DNA of 64,000 bases from Aureisphaera galaxeae (GCF_028561275.1 NZ_JAQQTF010000002.1:62001-126000), one strand, 5' to 3'. Positions 1 through 9,748 are shown, counted from the stretch's first letter. Program-made: numbers and translations. Notes: generated by a model not told the origin, from the sequence alone.

Positions 1-1061
1 AATACGGAGACAGTATAGCCTCTGCTCCCGCCAAACAATTGCTGCACCTTTTCGCTTATCAGAACCTGGCAGCCTATCACATTCAGAATAACAACTTGAA
101 ATCGGCAAGTATACAATTGCAAAAGGCAGATTCGGTGAACCAGGTGGCTATGGCCTCCAAAGTGTATGAAAACAATTTAATACTTACGAAGGTTCGCTTT
201 TTCCTGAAGGCAGGGAGCCCTGATAAGGCTTGGTCCAACCTGAATGAAATGATTCAAGGAACGGAACAGCTCAGTTTGGATCGGAAAATGGAAGTAGAAG
301 ATCTACTGGCACAAATCCATGAAGCCAATGGAGACCATGCGCAGGCTTTTGTTCATTTGAAGAATTACCAACGATTAAAGGATTCCATAGAAAATACCAT
401 TAAGACCAATACGCTCTTGTTCTATCAATCCGAATTTGAGTCGGAGCACAAGGAAAATGAAATCTACCGTCAAAAAACGGCCATTACCTTACTGGAAAAA
501 GAACAGGAAATCGCTTTAGGGAAACGTAGAACTTTGGTTTTGGTGCTCATCCTAGTTGTTTTGCTCTCGGTCATGGTGGCCTACTATATATGGTTGTTGG
601 GAAGAAAGAAACGGAAAGCTATGGCAAAGGCTTTCGAAGAAAGAAAGCAGGAACTACAAGATTTTGCCCAAGAGTTGATCCGTAAGACCAAGGAACACGA
701 AACCCTCTTACAGGAATTAAAACGCTCTAACATCACCATGGATGATGAACATGATGAAGAGCTAGATACGCTACAGGAACTTTCATCATCCCGAATACTT
801 ACCGAAGAAGATTGGGATACGTTCAAACAAAAATTCGTTCGGGTATACCCCCATTTCTTCGTAAAAATGAAAAAGAAGGGGTTGCAACTCACCAAATCTG
901 AAGAACGATTATTGGCCTTAGAAAAACTGCAATTACAAACCAGTGAGATCGCCAATATGCTCGGAATTTCCCCCAATAGCGTACTCACAGCCCGCTACCG
1001 ATTGAAGAAAAAAATAAACCTATCGAAAGAAGCTTCGTTGGTCGAATTTGTTGAATCGTAG
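1..1061 (+). CDS. TPR-containing LuxR-type transcriptional regulator, 5' end cut by window edge
   Basis: The reading frame is open from base 3 with no stop, so the true start lies before the window; the TTG at 39 is only an internal codon. The visible part has TPR-like helices, a coiled stretch, one transmembrane segment (bases about 535-600), a second coiled region, and a C-terminal helix-turn-helix with the LuxR/GerE-like pattern LTKSEERLL...TSEIANMLGISPNSV. This TPR-TM-HTH layout is a common Bacteroidota regulator type that keeps its DNA-binding domain on the cytoplasmic side. The ligand or partner cannot be told from sequence. It sits 112 bp upstream of a secreted protein gene on the same strand and could control it; a 12-bp tandem repeat lies between them. 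Confidence 0.85.
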   Translation, partial: YGDSIASAPAKQLLHLFAYQNLAAYHIQNNNLKSASIQLQKADSVNQVAMASKVYENNLILTKVRFFLKAGSPDKAWSNLNEMIQGTEQLSLDRKMEVEDLLAQIHEANGDHAQAFVHLKNYQRLKDSIENTIKTNTLLFYQSEFESEHKENEIYRQKTAITLLEKEQEIALGKRRTLVLVLILVVLLSVMVAYYIWLLGRKKRKAMAKAFEERKQELQDFAQELIRKTKEHETLLQELKRSNITMDDEHDEELDTLQELSSSRILTEEDWDTFKQKFVRVYPHFFVKMKKKGLQLTKSEERLLALEKLQLQTSEIANMLGISPNSVLTARYRLKKKINLSKEASLVEFVES

Positions 1062-1072
1062 GAATTTCCTGA

Positions 1073-1110
1073 AAAACTATAGACAAAACTATAGACAATG
1101 CTATATAACA
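1073..1110 (+). promoter_or_regulatory. Phased direct repeat upstream of secreted FG-GAP gene
   Basis: The 12-mer AAAACTATAGAC occurs twice head to tail (1073-1084, 1085-1096). It is followed by a degenerate third unit, so CTATA recurs at 1077, 1089 and 1101 with an exact 12-bp period. The block lies between a LuxR-type regulator and the gene starting at 1174, about 65-100 bp before that start. A regulator-binding site is an inference from position and periodicity. A near -7-like TACTTTG follows at about 1146. Confidence 0.4.
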
Positions 1111-1173
1111 GGTGTTTAGGGCGATGAAGGAGCTCGATCTATTCATACTTTGCACCACCAAATCTATCAAATC

Positions 1174-4053
1174 ATGAAAAAAATACTACTCTCCCTGGCA
1201 ATGGTATGGCTGTCCTATTCGGCCTTTGCCCAAATAACATTTACACCCACTATCCTCGATTCCGGAAACTCCGTAAGTGGTCCTACCGATATGGAACCAC
1301 AAGACTGGGATGGCGATGGAGATATCGATTTAATGGTGACTACCTCCGGATGGTTTCCCATAGACGGAAGGGTAACCCTCTACGTGAACGATGGTTCCGG
1401 AAACTTTACCCTTACTGTTGTAGACGATGATGCGACCTATACCGAAGGCGCATTTAATGTTCATGCAGTAGACCTGGACGAAGATGGCGACTTAGATGCA
1501 TTGGTAGCAGGGTTTCAGACAGATACATTTTTATGGTACGAAAATGATGGTGCCGCCAACTTTACACGCCATGTAGTAGATAACAATACAACGTATACCG
1601 AAGAAGCCATTGGCCTCAACGCGGGGGATTTAGATGGCGATGGTGATATTGATATTGCCGCAACGGCACAATGGGCAAATACATTGTTGGTGTATCTCAA
1701 TGATGGAAGTGAAAACTTTACCCGTTCCGTAATTGCCCAAGGAGTTACACCACTTACTGAAACGATAAAAACTGTTCAGGTAATTGATCTGGATGAGGAC
1801 GGAGATCTAGATCTCGTTACCACAGCCAGCGATGGGCATACGTTTGCTTGGTGGGAGAATGACGGAACCGCTTCTTTTACGTCTCACATCATCGCCCAAG
1901 GAATAGTGTCTTCCGACCCAGCTTTTGGTGCAGACGATGCATCTATAGAAGATATAGACGGCGATGGCGATTTGGATATCGCTGGTATAAGTTTTTTAAG
2001 TGATCATGTGCTATGGTTCGAAAATGATGGAAGCGAAAACTTTACGTTGCATGTTGTGGACAATGACCCAACAGACACCAATTCACCTACATTTGTTCAA
2101 TTGTATGATCTGGATCAGGATGGCGATTTGGATATTTTAACGGCAATCTTGGGAGCAGATACTTTTGTGTGGTATGAGAACGATGGTTCGCAGAACTTTA
2201 CCTATAGACTCATTTCAGATGATACTAGTCTTACGAATGGCGCTAGGTTCCTTATCCCTACGGACGTCGATGGCGATTGCAAGGATGAGTTAATTGCCGG
2301 AGCAGGCGTAGAAAGGGTATTTACACAATTTACCATAAATGGAATTCCAGGAGGATGTTGTCCGGATGCCAGCGAATATCGGGGAGGGAGTTGGGATCCG
2401 GCGCCTCCTACTATAGATACAAAGGTGACCATTACAGATGATTATGATACCAGTGTATTAGGCAGTTTTAATGCCTGTCAATTGGTAATAGGAGCAAGTG
2501 CTACGTTAACCGTGGGGGCAAATGATTATATCAATGTACAAGGCGATATAACCGTGGACGGAACCCTTTCGGTAGCCCATCAAGGAAGTGTGGTACAGAT
2601 AGATGATGCCGCAGTGACTACCAACAACCGCTCCATCAACGTACACCTAACGACACCCAATTTAGCTTCTCGTGATTTTATGGTGTTGGGAAGTCCCATG
2701 ACAGGGGAGACGCGCGAAAGCGTATGGAGCTCAGCCTTTTTGGTGCTCGAAGCGAATACAGCCAATTTCGTTCCCCATCCCGATGTGGAAGCCCTATTTC
2801 CAGGAGCTGAAAACTTTGCGGATGATAACAACGATTTCTGGTCCGAAGTGCGAACCGGTAGTATTAGCCCAGGAGAAGGTTATATCGTTCGCCCACAAGC
2901 AGGCTACGGACAACCGGGAGGGATTTTCAATTATACCTACGATGGAGGGACCCTAAATTCGGGGAATATCAATTTTACCGTCATACAAAACACACCCGGC
3001 CCGACACCGGCCGACAACAAAAATGCCAGTCCCAATATTTTGGCAAATCCCTATGCATCCGCTATCTCGGCAGACGATTTCATTGCGGCCAATAGTATGA
3101 TAGATGAGGTTTATTTCTGGGAACACCTTACACCGCCTAACAGTTCACTTCCTGGAGCTGGAAGTATGAACTTTTCTATGGAAGATATCTCCCTGTATAA
3201 TCTTTCTGGAGGGATGGCAGCCGCTTCGGATCCTTCGGGAACCGACACGCGCCCCAATGGTTTTATAGCGACTGCCCAAGGTTTTGGAATAAAAGCCAGT
3301 GCTGCGGGGACAGCTACTTTTACCAATGCCATGCGAAGAACGGATAACAACAACACTCTTCGTCTGCAAGAAGACAAGGAACGTGTTTGGTTTAGTTTGA
3401 GTAATTCAGAATTTGGAATGCAGAAACAAACCTTATTGGCATTTCATGAAAATGCAACCAAGGGAATGGATGCTGGCTTCGATAGTCGTAGGTTGGCAAC
3501 GGTAGTTTCGCTCTTTACACACCTTCCTAATGGATCGGAAGCATTGGGCATCCAAACCCTAGGTTCGTTCAATTCCTCTGTAATAGTACCTATGGGCTTT
3601 TCTACTTTGATCGATATAGATACCGAATACAAGATCTCCATTGCCGATTTGGAAGGGACTCAGCTTTCCGCTTCAGAAATATATCTCGTAGATCACGAAA
3701 CAGGCACTATTCACGATTTAAAAACCGATTCCTATAGCTTTTCAAGTGAAATGGGAACCTTCAACAATCGGTTTAGTATACATTTCAATAATGTGTTGAG
3801 TACCGAAGATGAACAATTAAGTAAGATCGCCATCTACCCTAATCCAACTTCAGGGAATATCCATATCATGTCTCCTAATAATAGTATCGAGCAAGTGGAG
3901 GTATATGATTTGGCTGGAAGGAAAGTGATGGAGCAACTAGAACCCGGAAAGAACTATTTACAAATAGACCTATCTGGGTTCCCTTCTGGGGTGTACATGA
4001 TAGGAATTAAGAATCACTCGGGCAGCATTTACAAACGCATTGTTAAACACTAG
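1174..4053 (+). CDS. Secreted FG-GAP/VCBS repeat protein with T9SS C-terminal sorting domain
   Basis: The ATG at 1174 is preferred over the upstream TTG at 1150 because it begins a clean signal peptide (MKKILLSLAMVW...SAFAQ). About seven Asp-rich calcium-binding-like motifs of the D-x-D-x-DGD type follow in the first 400 residues, for example DWDGDGDIDL, DLDEDGDLDA and DLDQDGDLDI. They form FG-GAP/VCBS repeats, likely a beta-propeller. The middle of the protein is beta-rich with no recognised catalytic motif. The last 75 residues (IAIYPNPTSGNI...VYDLAGRKV...SGVYMIGI) are a typical type A type IX secretion sorting domain, so the protein is probably exported and anchored or released at the surface. 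It has 959 residues. The role may be adhesion or binding; the substrate is unknown. Confidence 0.9.
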   Translation: MKKILLSLAMVWLSYSAFAQITFTPTILDSGNSVSGPTDMEPQDWDGDGDIDLMVTTSGWFPIDGRVTLYVNDGSGNFTLTVVDDDATYTEGAFNVHAVDLDEDGDLDALVAGFQTDTFLWYENDGAANFTRHVVDNNTTYTEEAIGLNAGDLDGDGDIDIAATAQWANTLLVYLNDGSENFTRSVIAQGVTPLTETIKTVQVIDLDEDGDLDLVTTASDGHTFAWWENDGTASFTSHIIAQGIVSSDPAFGADDASIEDIDGDGDLDIAGISFLSDHVLWFENDGSENFTLHVVDNDPTDTNSPTFVQLYDLDQDGDLDILTAILGADTFVWYENDGSQNFTYRLISDDTSLTNGARFLIPTDVDGDCKDELIAGAGVERVFTQFTINGIPGGCCPDASEYRGGSWDPAPPTIDTKVTITDDYDTSVLGSFNACQLVIGASATLTVGANDYINVQGDITVDGTLSVAHQGSVVQIDDAAVTTNNRSINVHLTTPNLASRDFMVLGSPMTGETRESVWSSAFLVLEANTANFVPHPDVEALFPGAENFADDNNDFWSEVRTGSISPGEGYIVRPQAGYGQPGGIFNYTYDGGTLNSGNINFTVIQNTPGPTPADNKNASPNILANPYASAISADDFIAANSMIDEVYFWEHLTPPNSSLPGAGSMNFSMEDISLYNLSGGMAAASDPSGTDTRPNGFIATAQGFGIKASAAGTATFTNAMRRTDNNNTLRLQEDKERVWFSLSNSEFGMQKQTLLAFHENATKGMDAGFDSRRLATVVSLFTHLPNGSEALGIQTLGSFNSSVIVPMGFSTLIDIDTEYKISIADLEGTQLSASEIYLVDHETGTIHDLKTDSYSFSSEMGTFNNRFSIHFNNVLSTEDEQLSKIAIYPNPTSGNIHIMSPNNSIEQVEVYDLAGRKVMEQLEPGKNYLQIDLSGFPSGVYMIGIKNHSGSIYKRIVKH

Positions 4054-4058
4054 AGACG

Positions 4059-4166
4059 ATGAGAGTGTATTTGCAAATAACCCTTCTGGTGATTCTGGGG
4101 TGGATTATTAGCTTCTTCTTTCAAAACAAAAAAGGCGAATCCGAAATAAAGGATTCGCCTTATTGA
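4059..4166 (+). CDS. Possible 35-residue membrane peptide, doubtful
   Basis: An ATG five bases after the previous stop opens a 35-codon frame: MRVYLQITLLVILGWIISFF then a short polar tail. It would be one hydrophobic helix. The last third coincides with the hairpin at 4132-4161, which works as a terminator for the opposite strand, so the tail may not be selected as protein. It is either a small co-transcribed peptide or chance. Confidence 0.2.
   Translation: MRVYLQITLLVILGWIISFFFQNKKGESEIKDSPY
4132..4161 (-). terminator. Rho-independent terminator for the minus-strand deiodinase-like gene
   Basis: AAGGCGAATCC (4132-4142) and GGATTCGCCTT (4151-4161) form a perfect 11-bp stem with an 8-base loop. 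On the minus strand the stem is followed by a T-rich run, placed 20 bp after the stop at 4181. On the plus strand no T run follows. Confidence 0.8.
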
Positions 4167-4180
4167 GGAGAATAGCGCTC

Positions 4181-5245
4181 CTATTTAGAAAGCAGCGCTT
4201 CAATTTGTTCCGCCAAACGATCTGCGTTAAACGAAACAGGGCCAAAGCCCGGATTGTATACTACCTTACCTTCTTCATCTAAAAGATAGATACGGGTTGG
4301 TTTGGCAGCATAGAGTTCACCCACATGATTATCCATGGCATCGACGTAAACAGGAATTTCATTTTTGAAGAGGTCCTTGGCATAAGAAGACGCTACCTTT
4401 TCACGCTCTTCCATAGTTAAAGGTTCATCGCGTTGCATCAAAGCTAGGGTGCCACTGGAACGAAAGACAGCTTGTTGGGTTTTACTTTCGCCCAGCCACC
4501 ACTTATCGATGGGGTGTGCTTCCTGAAGATAGACGGGCACAAATTCCACCTGGCCCTTATATGTTTTGTAGAGATCGTAAATACGAACGGTCCCATCTGA
4601 ATGGGGAGGACAGGTCTGGCTTCCGAAGATCAAGGCCACGGGCTTCTTATTTCTTAATTCTGAAAGGCGAAGCGTATCCTGTTTATCTGTGCTGACCAAT
4701 TCGAAATCGGGCGCCATTTCTCCCATTTTGGGAGCTCGCTTATCATGAATGTCTTGCCATACGCGCTCATACGTTCTCCAATCCCATGCTTTAAAACAGA
4801 TTCGCGTAGATAGTTGAGCAGGGTCCTGCCCTTCCCAAATCATAAAGGACATACAAAGGATAATTAACAAGGGAATGCCTATTCGTCCTAAAATGGTTCT
4901 TTTTCTAGAGGGGGTTTTAATTACAAACCAAAGGATGAATAGCCCCAACATTCCTATGGCCGAAAAAACAAAGTGCCATCCCAATAGTGTAGGGGTGATG
5001 ACGAAAAAGGCCAGAATCAAGAAGGTCAATCCCAAAGGTTGTGCGTATTTCATAAAAGGATTTTCATCGGTGAGTTGTGAAGGCATTTTTCGGGAACGGC
5101 TTTTAAAGAGGTACCGTTTGCTTGCCTGAAAACCGTACAGGGCAACGAGAAATTGAAACACAGCGATGAAAAAATGAATCGCATAAGGGGTTAGACTGGA
5201 ATGCAAGGCACCAGGGTCTACGAGGAATTCATATTCGGGATTCAT
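4181..5245 (-). CDS. Membrane protein with deiodinase-like thioredoxin-fold domain (Cys form)
   Basis: It has 354 residues. The N-terminal third has about four hydrophobic segments (near residues 22-40, 72-90, 95-109, 122-138). The C-terminal domain starts with a redoxin pattern (GEMAPDFELV near 175) and contains FGSQTCPPH (207-215) and VYLQEAHPIDKWW (238-250). These match the iodothyronine deiodinase signature, where the catalytic selenocysteine sits in GSxT-U-PP and a histidine in EEAH; here the position is Cys212, encoded by TGT. Bacterial members are usually treated as redoxins of unknown substrate, so a thiol peroxidase or reductase role is more likely than thyroid-type deiodination. It lies 107 bp downstream of fdhA on the same strand and may be co-transcribed. 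Confidence 0.75.
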   Translation of the reverse strand: MNPEYEFLVDPGALHSSLTPYAIHFFIAVFQFLVALYGFQASKRYLFKSRSRKMPSQLTDENPFMKYAQPLGLTFLILAFFVITPTLLGWHFVFSAIGMLGLFILWFVIKTPSRKRTILGRIGIPLLIILCMSFMIWEGQDPAQLSTRICFKAWDWRTYERVWQDIHDKRAPKMGEMAPDFELVSTDKQDTLRLSELRNKKPVALIFGSQTCPPHSDGTVRIYDLYKTYKGQVEFVPVYLQEAHPIDKWWLGESKTQQAVFRSSGTLALMQRDEPLTMEEREKVASSYAKDLFKNEIPVYVDAMDNHVGELYAAKPTRIYLLDEEGKVVYNPGFGPVSFNADRLAEQIEALLSK

Positions 5246-5352
5246 TGGAGTAGTTATTAAAATTCGATAGAACGAATTTAACTACCTATTCCCAAGGGAT
5301 TTCCGTAGGCTTGTTCTAATTCTTGAAAGAGGACATTTTAAGCGCTATAGCC

Positions 5353-8079
5353 CTATTTTGCAAGTACTTTGAACTTTCCTTTGCTCTTTCGAATACGAAC
5401 GGCAACCACTTTGTATTCTGGGCACATGGCTTCCGAATCGTGAATATCTCCCGTAAGGTTATTGATCATAATCTCTGGGAAATGGAAGGTCGTACTCAAG
5501 ATTCCTTTCTTCACCTCATCGGTAATTCTTGCCTTAACATCCACTTTTCCACGTGGTGATTCCAAACACACATAGTCCCCTTCATTGATGAGGTGTTCCT
5601 GTGCATCTTCAGGATTGATCATAAGATAATCGTCTGACAAGATCTGTTCGTTGGCTGTTCTTCGCGTCATGGCACCACAGTTGTAATGCTCTAACTCTCG
5701 ATTTGTGGTAAGGATATACGGATATTCCTTTCCATGAGAAGTAAGCTCTTGGGTTTCTTCCCAGGCATGGAATTCGAAGTATCCTTTTCCGCGCTTAAAT
5801 TCAGTTTTATGTAGAATTTGAGTATCGGTTCCGTCTTCGGCCACAGGCCATTGCAGTCCATTTTGCCCCAATCGATCCCAGCGAATACCCGCAAAGAAAG
5901 GAACGATTTGGGAAATTTCTTCCAACATGCCATCGGGCGTATAGTCCGGTTGGGCATAGCCCATACGGTTCATCATATCTACAATGATTTGTCCGTCTGG
6001 TTTACTGCCTTCTACGGGCTCAACCACTTGACGTACCGCTTGTACACGACGTTCCCCATTGGTAAAAGTTCCACTCTTTTCTAAGAAAGAAGCTCCTGGT
6101 AGAATGACATCGGCATATTTGGCTGTTTCGGTCATAAATAGCTCTTGAACGATCACCAAGTCAGTCGCTTGTAATGCTTTGATTACTTTCTGGGTATTCG
6201 GATCGGTCTGTACTACATCTTCCCCAATAATCCAGATGGCTTTCAAATTGCCTTGTAAAGCTGCATCGAACATTTCAGGGATTTTGTATCCAATATGTTT
6301 GGGTACTGTTACTCCGTAAAACTCATTGTATCGTTTGTTGACATTTTCGTTGGTTACATCCAAATAACCTGCTCCTTGATGCGGTTGCACACCCATATCG
6401 GCACTACCTTGTACATTGTTCTGTCCGCGTAACGGATTCACTCCAACACCTTTTCGTCCAATATTTCCAGTTAATAATGCCAAATCCGCAATTTGCATCA
6501 CGGTAAAGGTTCCTTGCGAATGCTCCGTAACTCCAAGACCGTGGAATGACATAGCATTAGGCGCAGTGGCATAGGCGATGGCCGCAGCTTTCACCTGCTC
6601 TCTAGGCACTCCAGAAATGGACTCAAGGTGATCAAGGTCTATGTTCAATAATTCATTTTCGAAGGCTTCGTACCCTTCGGTTCTTCCTTCAATAAAGCTC
6701 TTGTCTACCAAACCTTCAGTAATGATATAGTACATCATCATATTCAGTACGGCCACATTGGTTCCAGGACGTAAAGCAAGATGATGGGTAGCGTATCTGG
6801 CCAATTCGGTACGTCTCGGATCGATCACAATAGAAACGTTATCAGATTTCATGGCAAACTGCTTCAATTTGGCTCCCGTTACCGGGTGGGCATCCGTAGG
6901 ATTGGCCCCAATAACCATGATACAGTTTGTATGTTGTAAGTCTTCTATAGAATTGGTCGCTGCTCCGGTACCAAAGGTGCGTTGCATTCCCAAAGCGGTG
7001 GGCGAATGGCATACACGGGCACAACCGTCAATATTGTTGGTTTGTACCACGGCACGGAAGAACTTTTGCATTAGATAGTTCTCCTCATTGGTACAACGGG
7101 AAGATGAAATTCCGGCTAAAGAATCCGGCCCAAATTCATCCTTGTATTCTGTGAACTTTGAAGCAATATAATCGTACACTTCGTCCCAACTTACTTTTTC
7201 GAATTCCCCATTTCGCTTAATCATAGGCGAATCCAATCGCTCGGGATGATCGTAGAATTTGAAGGCAAATCGACCCTTCAAACAGGTGTGTCCCTGATTT
7301 ACTTCGGCATCGTAAGGAGCCGTAATACTTAGGATTTCACCACTACTGGTAGCCACATCCAGATTACATCCCACACCACAATACGTACAAATGGTACGTG
7401 TAGTTTCGGTAGCTTGAATGGCCTTCGACTGGAATACATCCGAAATCGCTGAGGTAGGACAGGCTTGCGAACAGGCTCCACAACTTACACAGTCGGATTC
7501 CATAAAGGTTTGATCGATTCCCTTGATAATATGCGAATCGAATCCGCGACCGGCCATGCTTAGCACAAACTCTCCTTGTACTTCATCACAGGCGCGAACA
7601 CAGCGGTAGCAATTGATACATTTAGAAAAGTCCGAGGTCATATACGGATGGCTCAGGTCTTTTTCCTTGTCCAAATGATTGTCACCTTCAGGATAGCGCA
7701 CATCTCGTATTCCCACTTGCGCGGCTACGGTTTGTAGCTCACAGTTTCCGTTTACTTCACAGGTAAGACAATCTAAAGGGTGATCGGTCAAGACCAATTC
7801 AATGATATTCTTTCTCAGGGCTTTTACGGAAGTAGTACTTGTGTAAATGTATTGTCCTTCGGCCACTGGAGTATGGCAAGAAGCCAAGGTTTTTACTGGG
7901 CCATCTTCAGATAAAGCAACTTCTACACTACACACCCTACACGATCCGAACGGATCCAAATTGGGAGCGTCGCAAAGGGTAGGAACTAAGTTCTTTTCCT
8001 TGTAACGCCGAATAAACGAAAGGATGGTTTCCCCTTCAACAATCTCGAATGCCTGATGATCTATATATGCCGTTTTCAT
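5353..8079 (-). CDS. fdhA: Formate dehydrogenase, molybdopterin catalytic subunit
   Basis: This 908-residue cytoplasmic enzyme oxidises formate to CO2 at a molybdenum or tungsten bis-MGD centre and passes electrons through Fe-S clusters to the NADH-binding subunit encoded just upstream. In order: a 2Fe-2S ferredoxin domain (FGSCRVC... with CHTP), the HxxxCxxCxxxxxC NuoG-type cluster (HPLDCLTCEVNGNC), two 4Fe-4S motifs (CINCYRCVRAC, CVSCGACSQAC), the molybdopterin-domain 4Fe-4S site (CTYCGVGC...CLKGR), and the active-site loop GCARVCHSP. The Mo-ligating residue in VCHSP is Cys (TGC), not selenocysteine. The C-terminal molydopterin dinucleotide-binding domain ends near residue 890. Spacing to fdhB is 11 bp, indicating an operon. 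Confidence 0.96.
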   Translation of the reverse strand: MKTAYIDHQAFEIVEGETILSFIRRYKEKNLVPTLCDAPNLDPFGSCRVCSVEVALSEDGPVKTLASCHTPVAEGQYIYTSTTSVKALRKNIIELVLTDHPLDCLTCEVNGNCELQTVAAQVGIRDVRYPEGDNHLDKEKDLSHPYMTSDFSKCINCYRCVRACDEVQGEFVLSMAGRGFDSHIIKGIDQTFMESDCVSCGACSQACPTSAISDVFQSKAIQATETTRTICTYCGVGCNLDVATSSGEILSITAPYDAEVNQGHTCLKGRFAFKFYDHPERLDSPMIKRNGEFEKVSWDEVYDYIASKFTEYKDEFGPDSLAGISSSRCTNEENYLMQKFFRAVVQTNNIDGCARVCHSPTALGMQRTFGTGAATNSIEDLQHTNCIMVIGANPTDAHPVTGAKLKQFAMKSDNVSIVIDPRRTELARYATHHLALRPGTNVAVLNMMMYYIITEGLVDKSFIEGRTEGYEAFENELLNIDLDHLESISGVPREQVKAAAIAYATAPNAMSFHGLGVTEHSQGTFTVMQIADLALLTGNIGRKGVGVNPLRGQNNVQGSADMGVQPHQGAGYLDVTNENVNKRYNEFYGVTVPKHIGYKIPEMFDAALQGNLKAIWIIGEDVVQTDPNTQKVIKALQATDLVIVQELFMTETAKYADVILPGASFLEKSGTFTNGERRVQAVRQVVEPVEGSKPDGQIIVDMMNRMGYAQPDYTPDGMLEEISQIVPFFAGIRWDRLGQNGLQWPVAEDGTDTQILHKTEFKRGKGYFEFHAWEETQELTSHGKEYPYILTTNRELEHYNCGAMTRRTANEQILSDDYLMINPEDAQEHLINEGDYVCLESPRGKVDVKARITDEVKKGILSTTFHFPEIMINNLTGDIHDSEAMCPEYKVVAVRIRKSKGKFKVLAK

Positions 8080-8090
8080 AATTGTAGGAT

Positions 8091-9743
8091 TTAGTTGAAG
8101 TATGCCTTTAATTCATCTTCAAAATAATGGAGCGCATTTTTTATGGGTAAAGGAATTCCCCCTCCATGTGCGCAAAGGGATCCTTGTTCTAAGGTCGTGA
8201 GCAGGTCGTTAAATAACTTTCGGTCTATTTTATAATCGGAAGTAAGGGCTTTGGTCGAAAGTTCCTGTCCTCTTTTGGTTCCCAATCTACAAGGGAAGCA
8301 CTTTCCACAGCTTTCATAGGCAGCAAAATCAAAAAGATGTTCTATGAACTTCATCATTGGGAAGTCTTCGGGTACGCTCACAACAGAAGCATGCCCCAAT
8401 AAGAATCCTCCGTTAGCGAACGATTCGAAATCGACCGTAAGATCACCAATTTTTGAAACAGGCACCAAACCTCCTAAAGGCCCACCGATTTGAAGTGCCT
8501 TTACAGGTGATTTAAATCCGCCTCCTAAGTCATTTACTACGGTTGAAAGGGGTGTTCCCATTTCAACTTCGTACATGCCGGGACGATTAAAGAAGCTATC
8601 CAAACATACCAATTTCGTTCCTGAAGAACGTTCCGTACCGATAGCTTTCCAAGCGGCTCCGCCGTTTTTCATGATATAATGAACGGCAGCCAATGTTTCC
8701 ACATTGTTTACCACCGTAGGTTTGTTAAACAATCCTTTCTGTGCTGGATAGGGTGGACGTACCCTCACTTCGGGGCGTTGTCCTTCTATAGAGGAAATCA
8801 AAGCCGTTTCCTCTCCACAAATGTAGGAACCTTGAGCTTGTATGATTTTAAAATCGAAATCGAAGCCACTGCCATTGATATTCTTTCCAATGAGGCCTTG
8901 ATCGCGCAGTTCGTTCACTGCATCTTGAACAATTTGCACTGCTTCAGGATACTCCGCTCGGATGTATAGAATTCCATAACTAGCATGGGTGACATATCCC
9001 GAGATCAACATTCCGAACAAGACAGAATGAGGTCGTTCTTCCAATAGGTAACGATCGGAATAGGCTCCCGGATCTCCTTCGTCTGCATTACAGATGATGA
9101 ATTTAGTAGGGTTTTCCACGTTTCGGCAGAATTCCAACTTCAATCCCATGGGGAAACCTGCTCCTCCACGTCCACGGACGTTCGAGGTCTTTATTTCTTC
9201 CAACACCTGAGCAGAGTCCTTTTTCAGGGCATCCAAGAAGGGTTGGTAGTAGTCCGATACTGTGGTAAAGGGAGCCGTTAAAATGGCTTTTCCACTAGCA
9301 GCTACCTGATACGTGTCTTGATTTAAGTTTTCCTCATCGCCAACGATATCACCCAGCTTATCAATGGCATCTCCAGAATAGTTTTTCCCTTGATAGAAAA
9401 AGGCACTGTTCTCATGGCATCTTCCCAAACAGGTCATATGACCAATTTCTTCTTCCTTGAAGTGTGATTTAAGGGACTCGTTTACGTTGTCCTGTGTTCC
9501 TGCACACAAGCAGGCAGTACCATTACAAACATATACTTTCTTGCCCTGGTTTTCGGGTTTTAGGAAATCGTAGAAAGTGGTGGTGCCATAGACGTTGGCT
9601 TTTCCGACAAGGAATTCATCTGCCAATAAGGCCAATTCCTCCTCATTGGGAGCACCACTGGGCTTGGCCAATATTCCCATCTTGTCGAAGAGATTTTCAT
9701 CCAGTCCTTTTCTACCTAATAATTCACTTAAATTATCTGACAT
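8091..9743 (-). CDS. fdhB: Formate dehydrogenase NADH-binding subunit, NuoE-NuoF fusion
   Basis: It has 550 residues. The N-terminal part is a NuoE-like 2Fe-2S thioredoxin domain (CNGTACLC near 75 and CLGRC near 103). The rest is NuoF-like: the NADH/FMN loop RGRGGAGFP, CNADEGDPGAYSDR, and the terminal 4Fe-4S motif ESCGKCFPCRLGT with SLCAHGGG. It should accept electrons from FdhA and reduce NAD+, making a soluble NAD-linked formate dehydrogenase. The short E-domain fused to F removes the need for a separate gamma subunit. The downstream fdhA follows after 11 bp and the upstream fdhD stop is 5 bp away. It could be confused with respiratory NuoF or the hydrogenase HoxF, but the neighbours settle it. 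Confidence 0.93.
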   Translation of the reverse strand: MSDNLSELLGRKGLDENLFDKMGILAKPSGAPNEEELALLADEFLVGKANVYGTTTFYDFLKPENQGKKVYVCNGTACLCAGTQDNVNESLKSHFKEEEIGHMTCLGRCHENSAFFYQGKNYSGDAIDKLGDIVGDEENLNQDTYQVAASGKAILTAPFTTVSDYYQPFLDALKKDSAQVLEEIKTSNVRGRGGAGFPMGLKLEFCRNVENPTKFIICNADEGDPGAYSDRYLLEERPHSVLFGMLISGYVTHASYGILYIRAEYPEAVQIVQDAVNELRDQGLIGKNINGSGFDFDFKIIQAQGSYICGEETALISSIEGQRPEVRVRPPYPAQKGLFNKPTVVNNVETLAAVHYIMKNGGAAWKAIGTERSSGTKLVCLDSFFNRPGMYEVEMGTPLSTVVNDLGGGFKSPVKALQIGGPLGGLVPVSKIGDLTVDFESFANGGFLLGHASVVSVPEDFPMMKFIEHLFDFAAYESCGKCFPCRLGTKRGQELSTKALTSDYKIDRKLFNDLLTTLEQGSLCAHGGGIPLPIKNALHYFEDELKAYFN

Positions 9744-9748
9744 ATTTT

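Noticed and set aside
5353-8079. Selenocysteine in formate dehydrogenase or in the deiodinase-like protein
   Set aside because: The active-site codon of fdhA is TGC and that of the deiodinase-like gene is TGT; no in-frame TGA or SECIS-like need.
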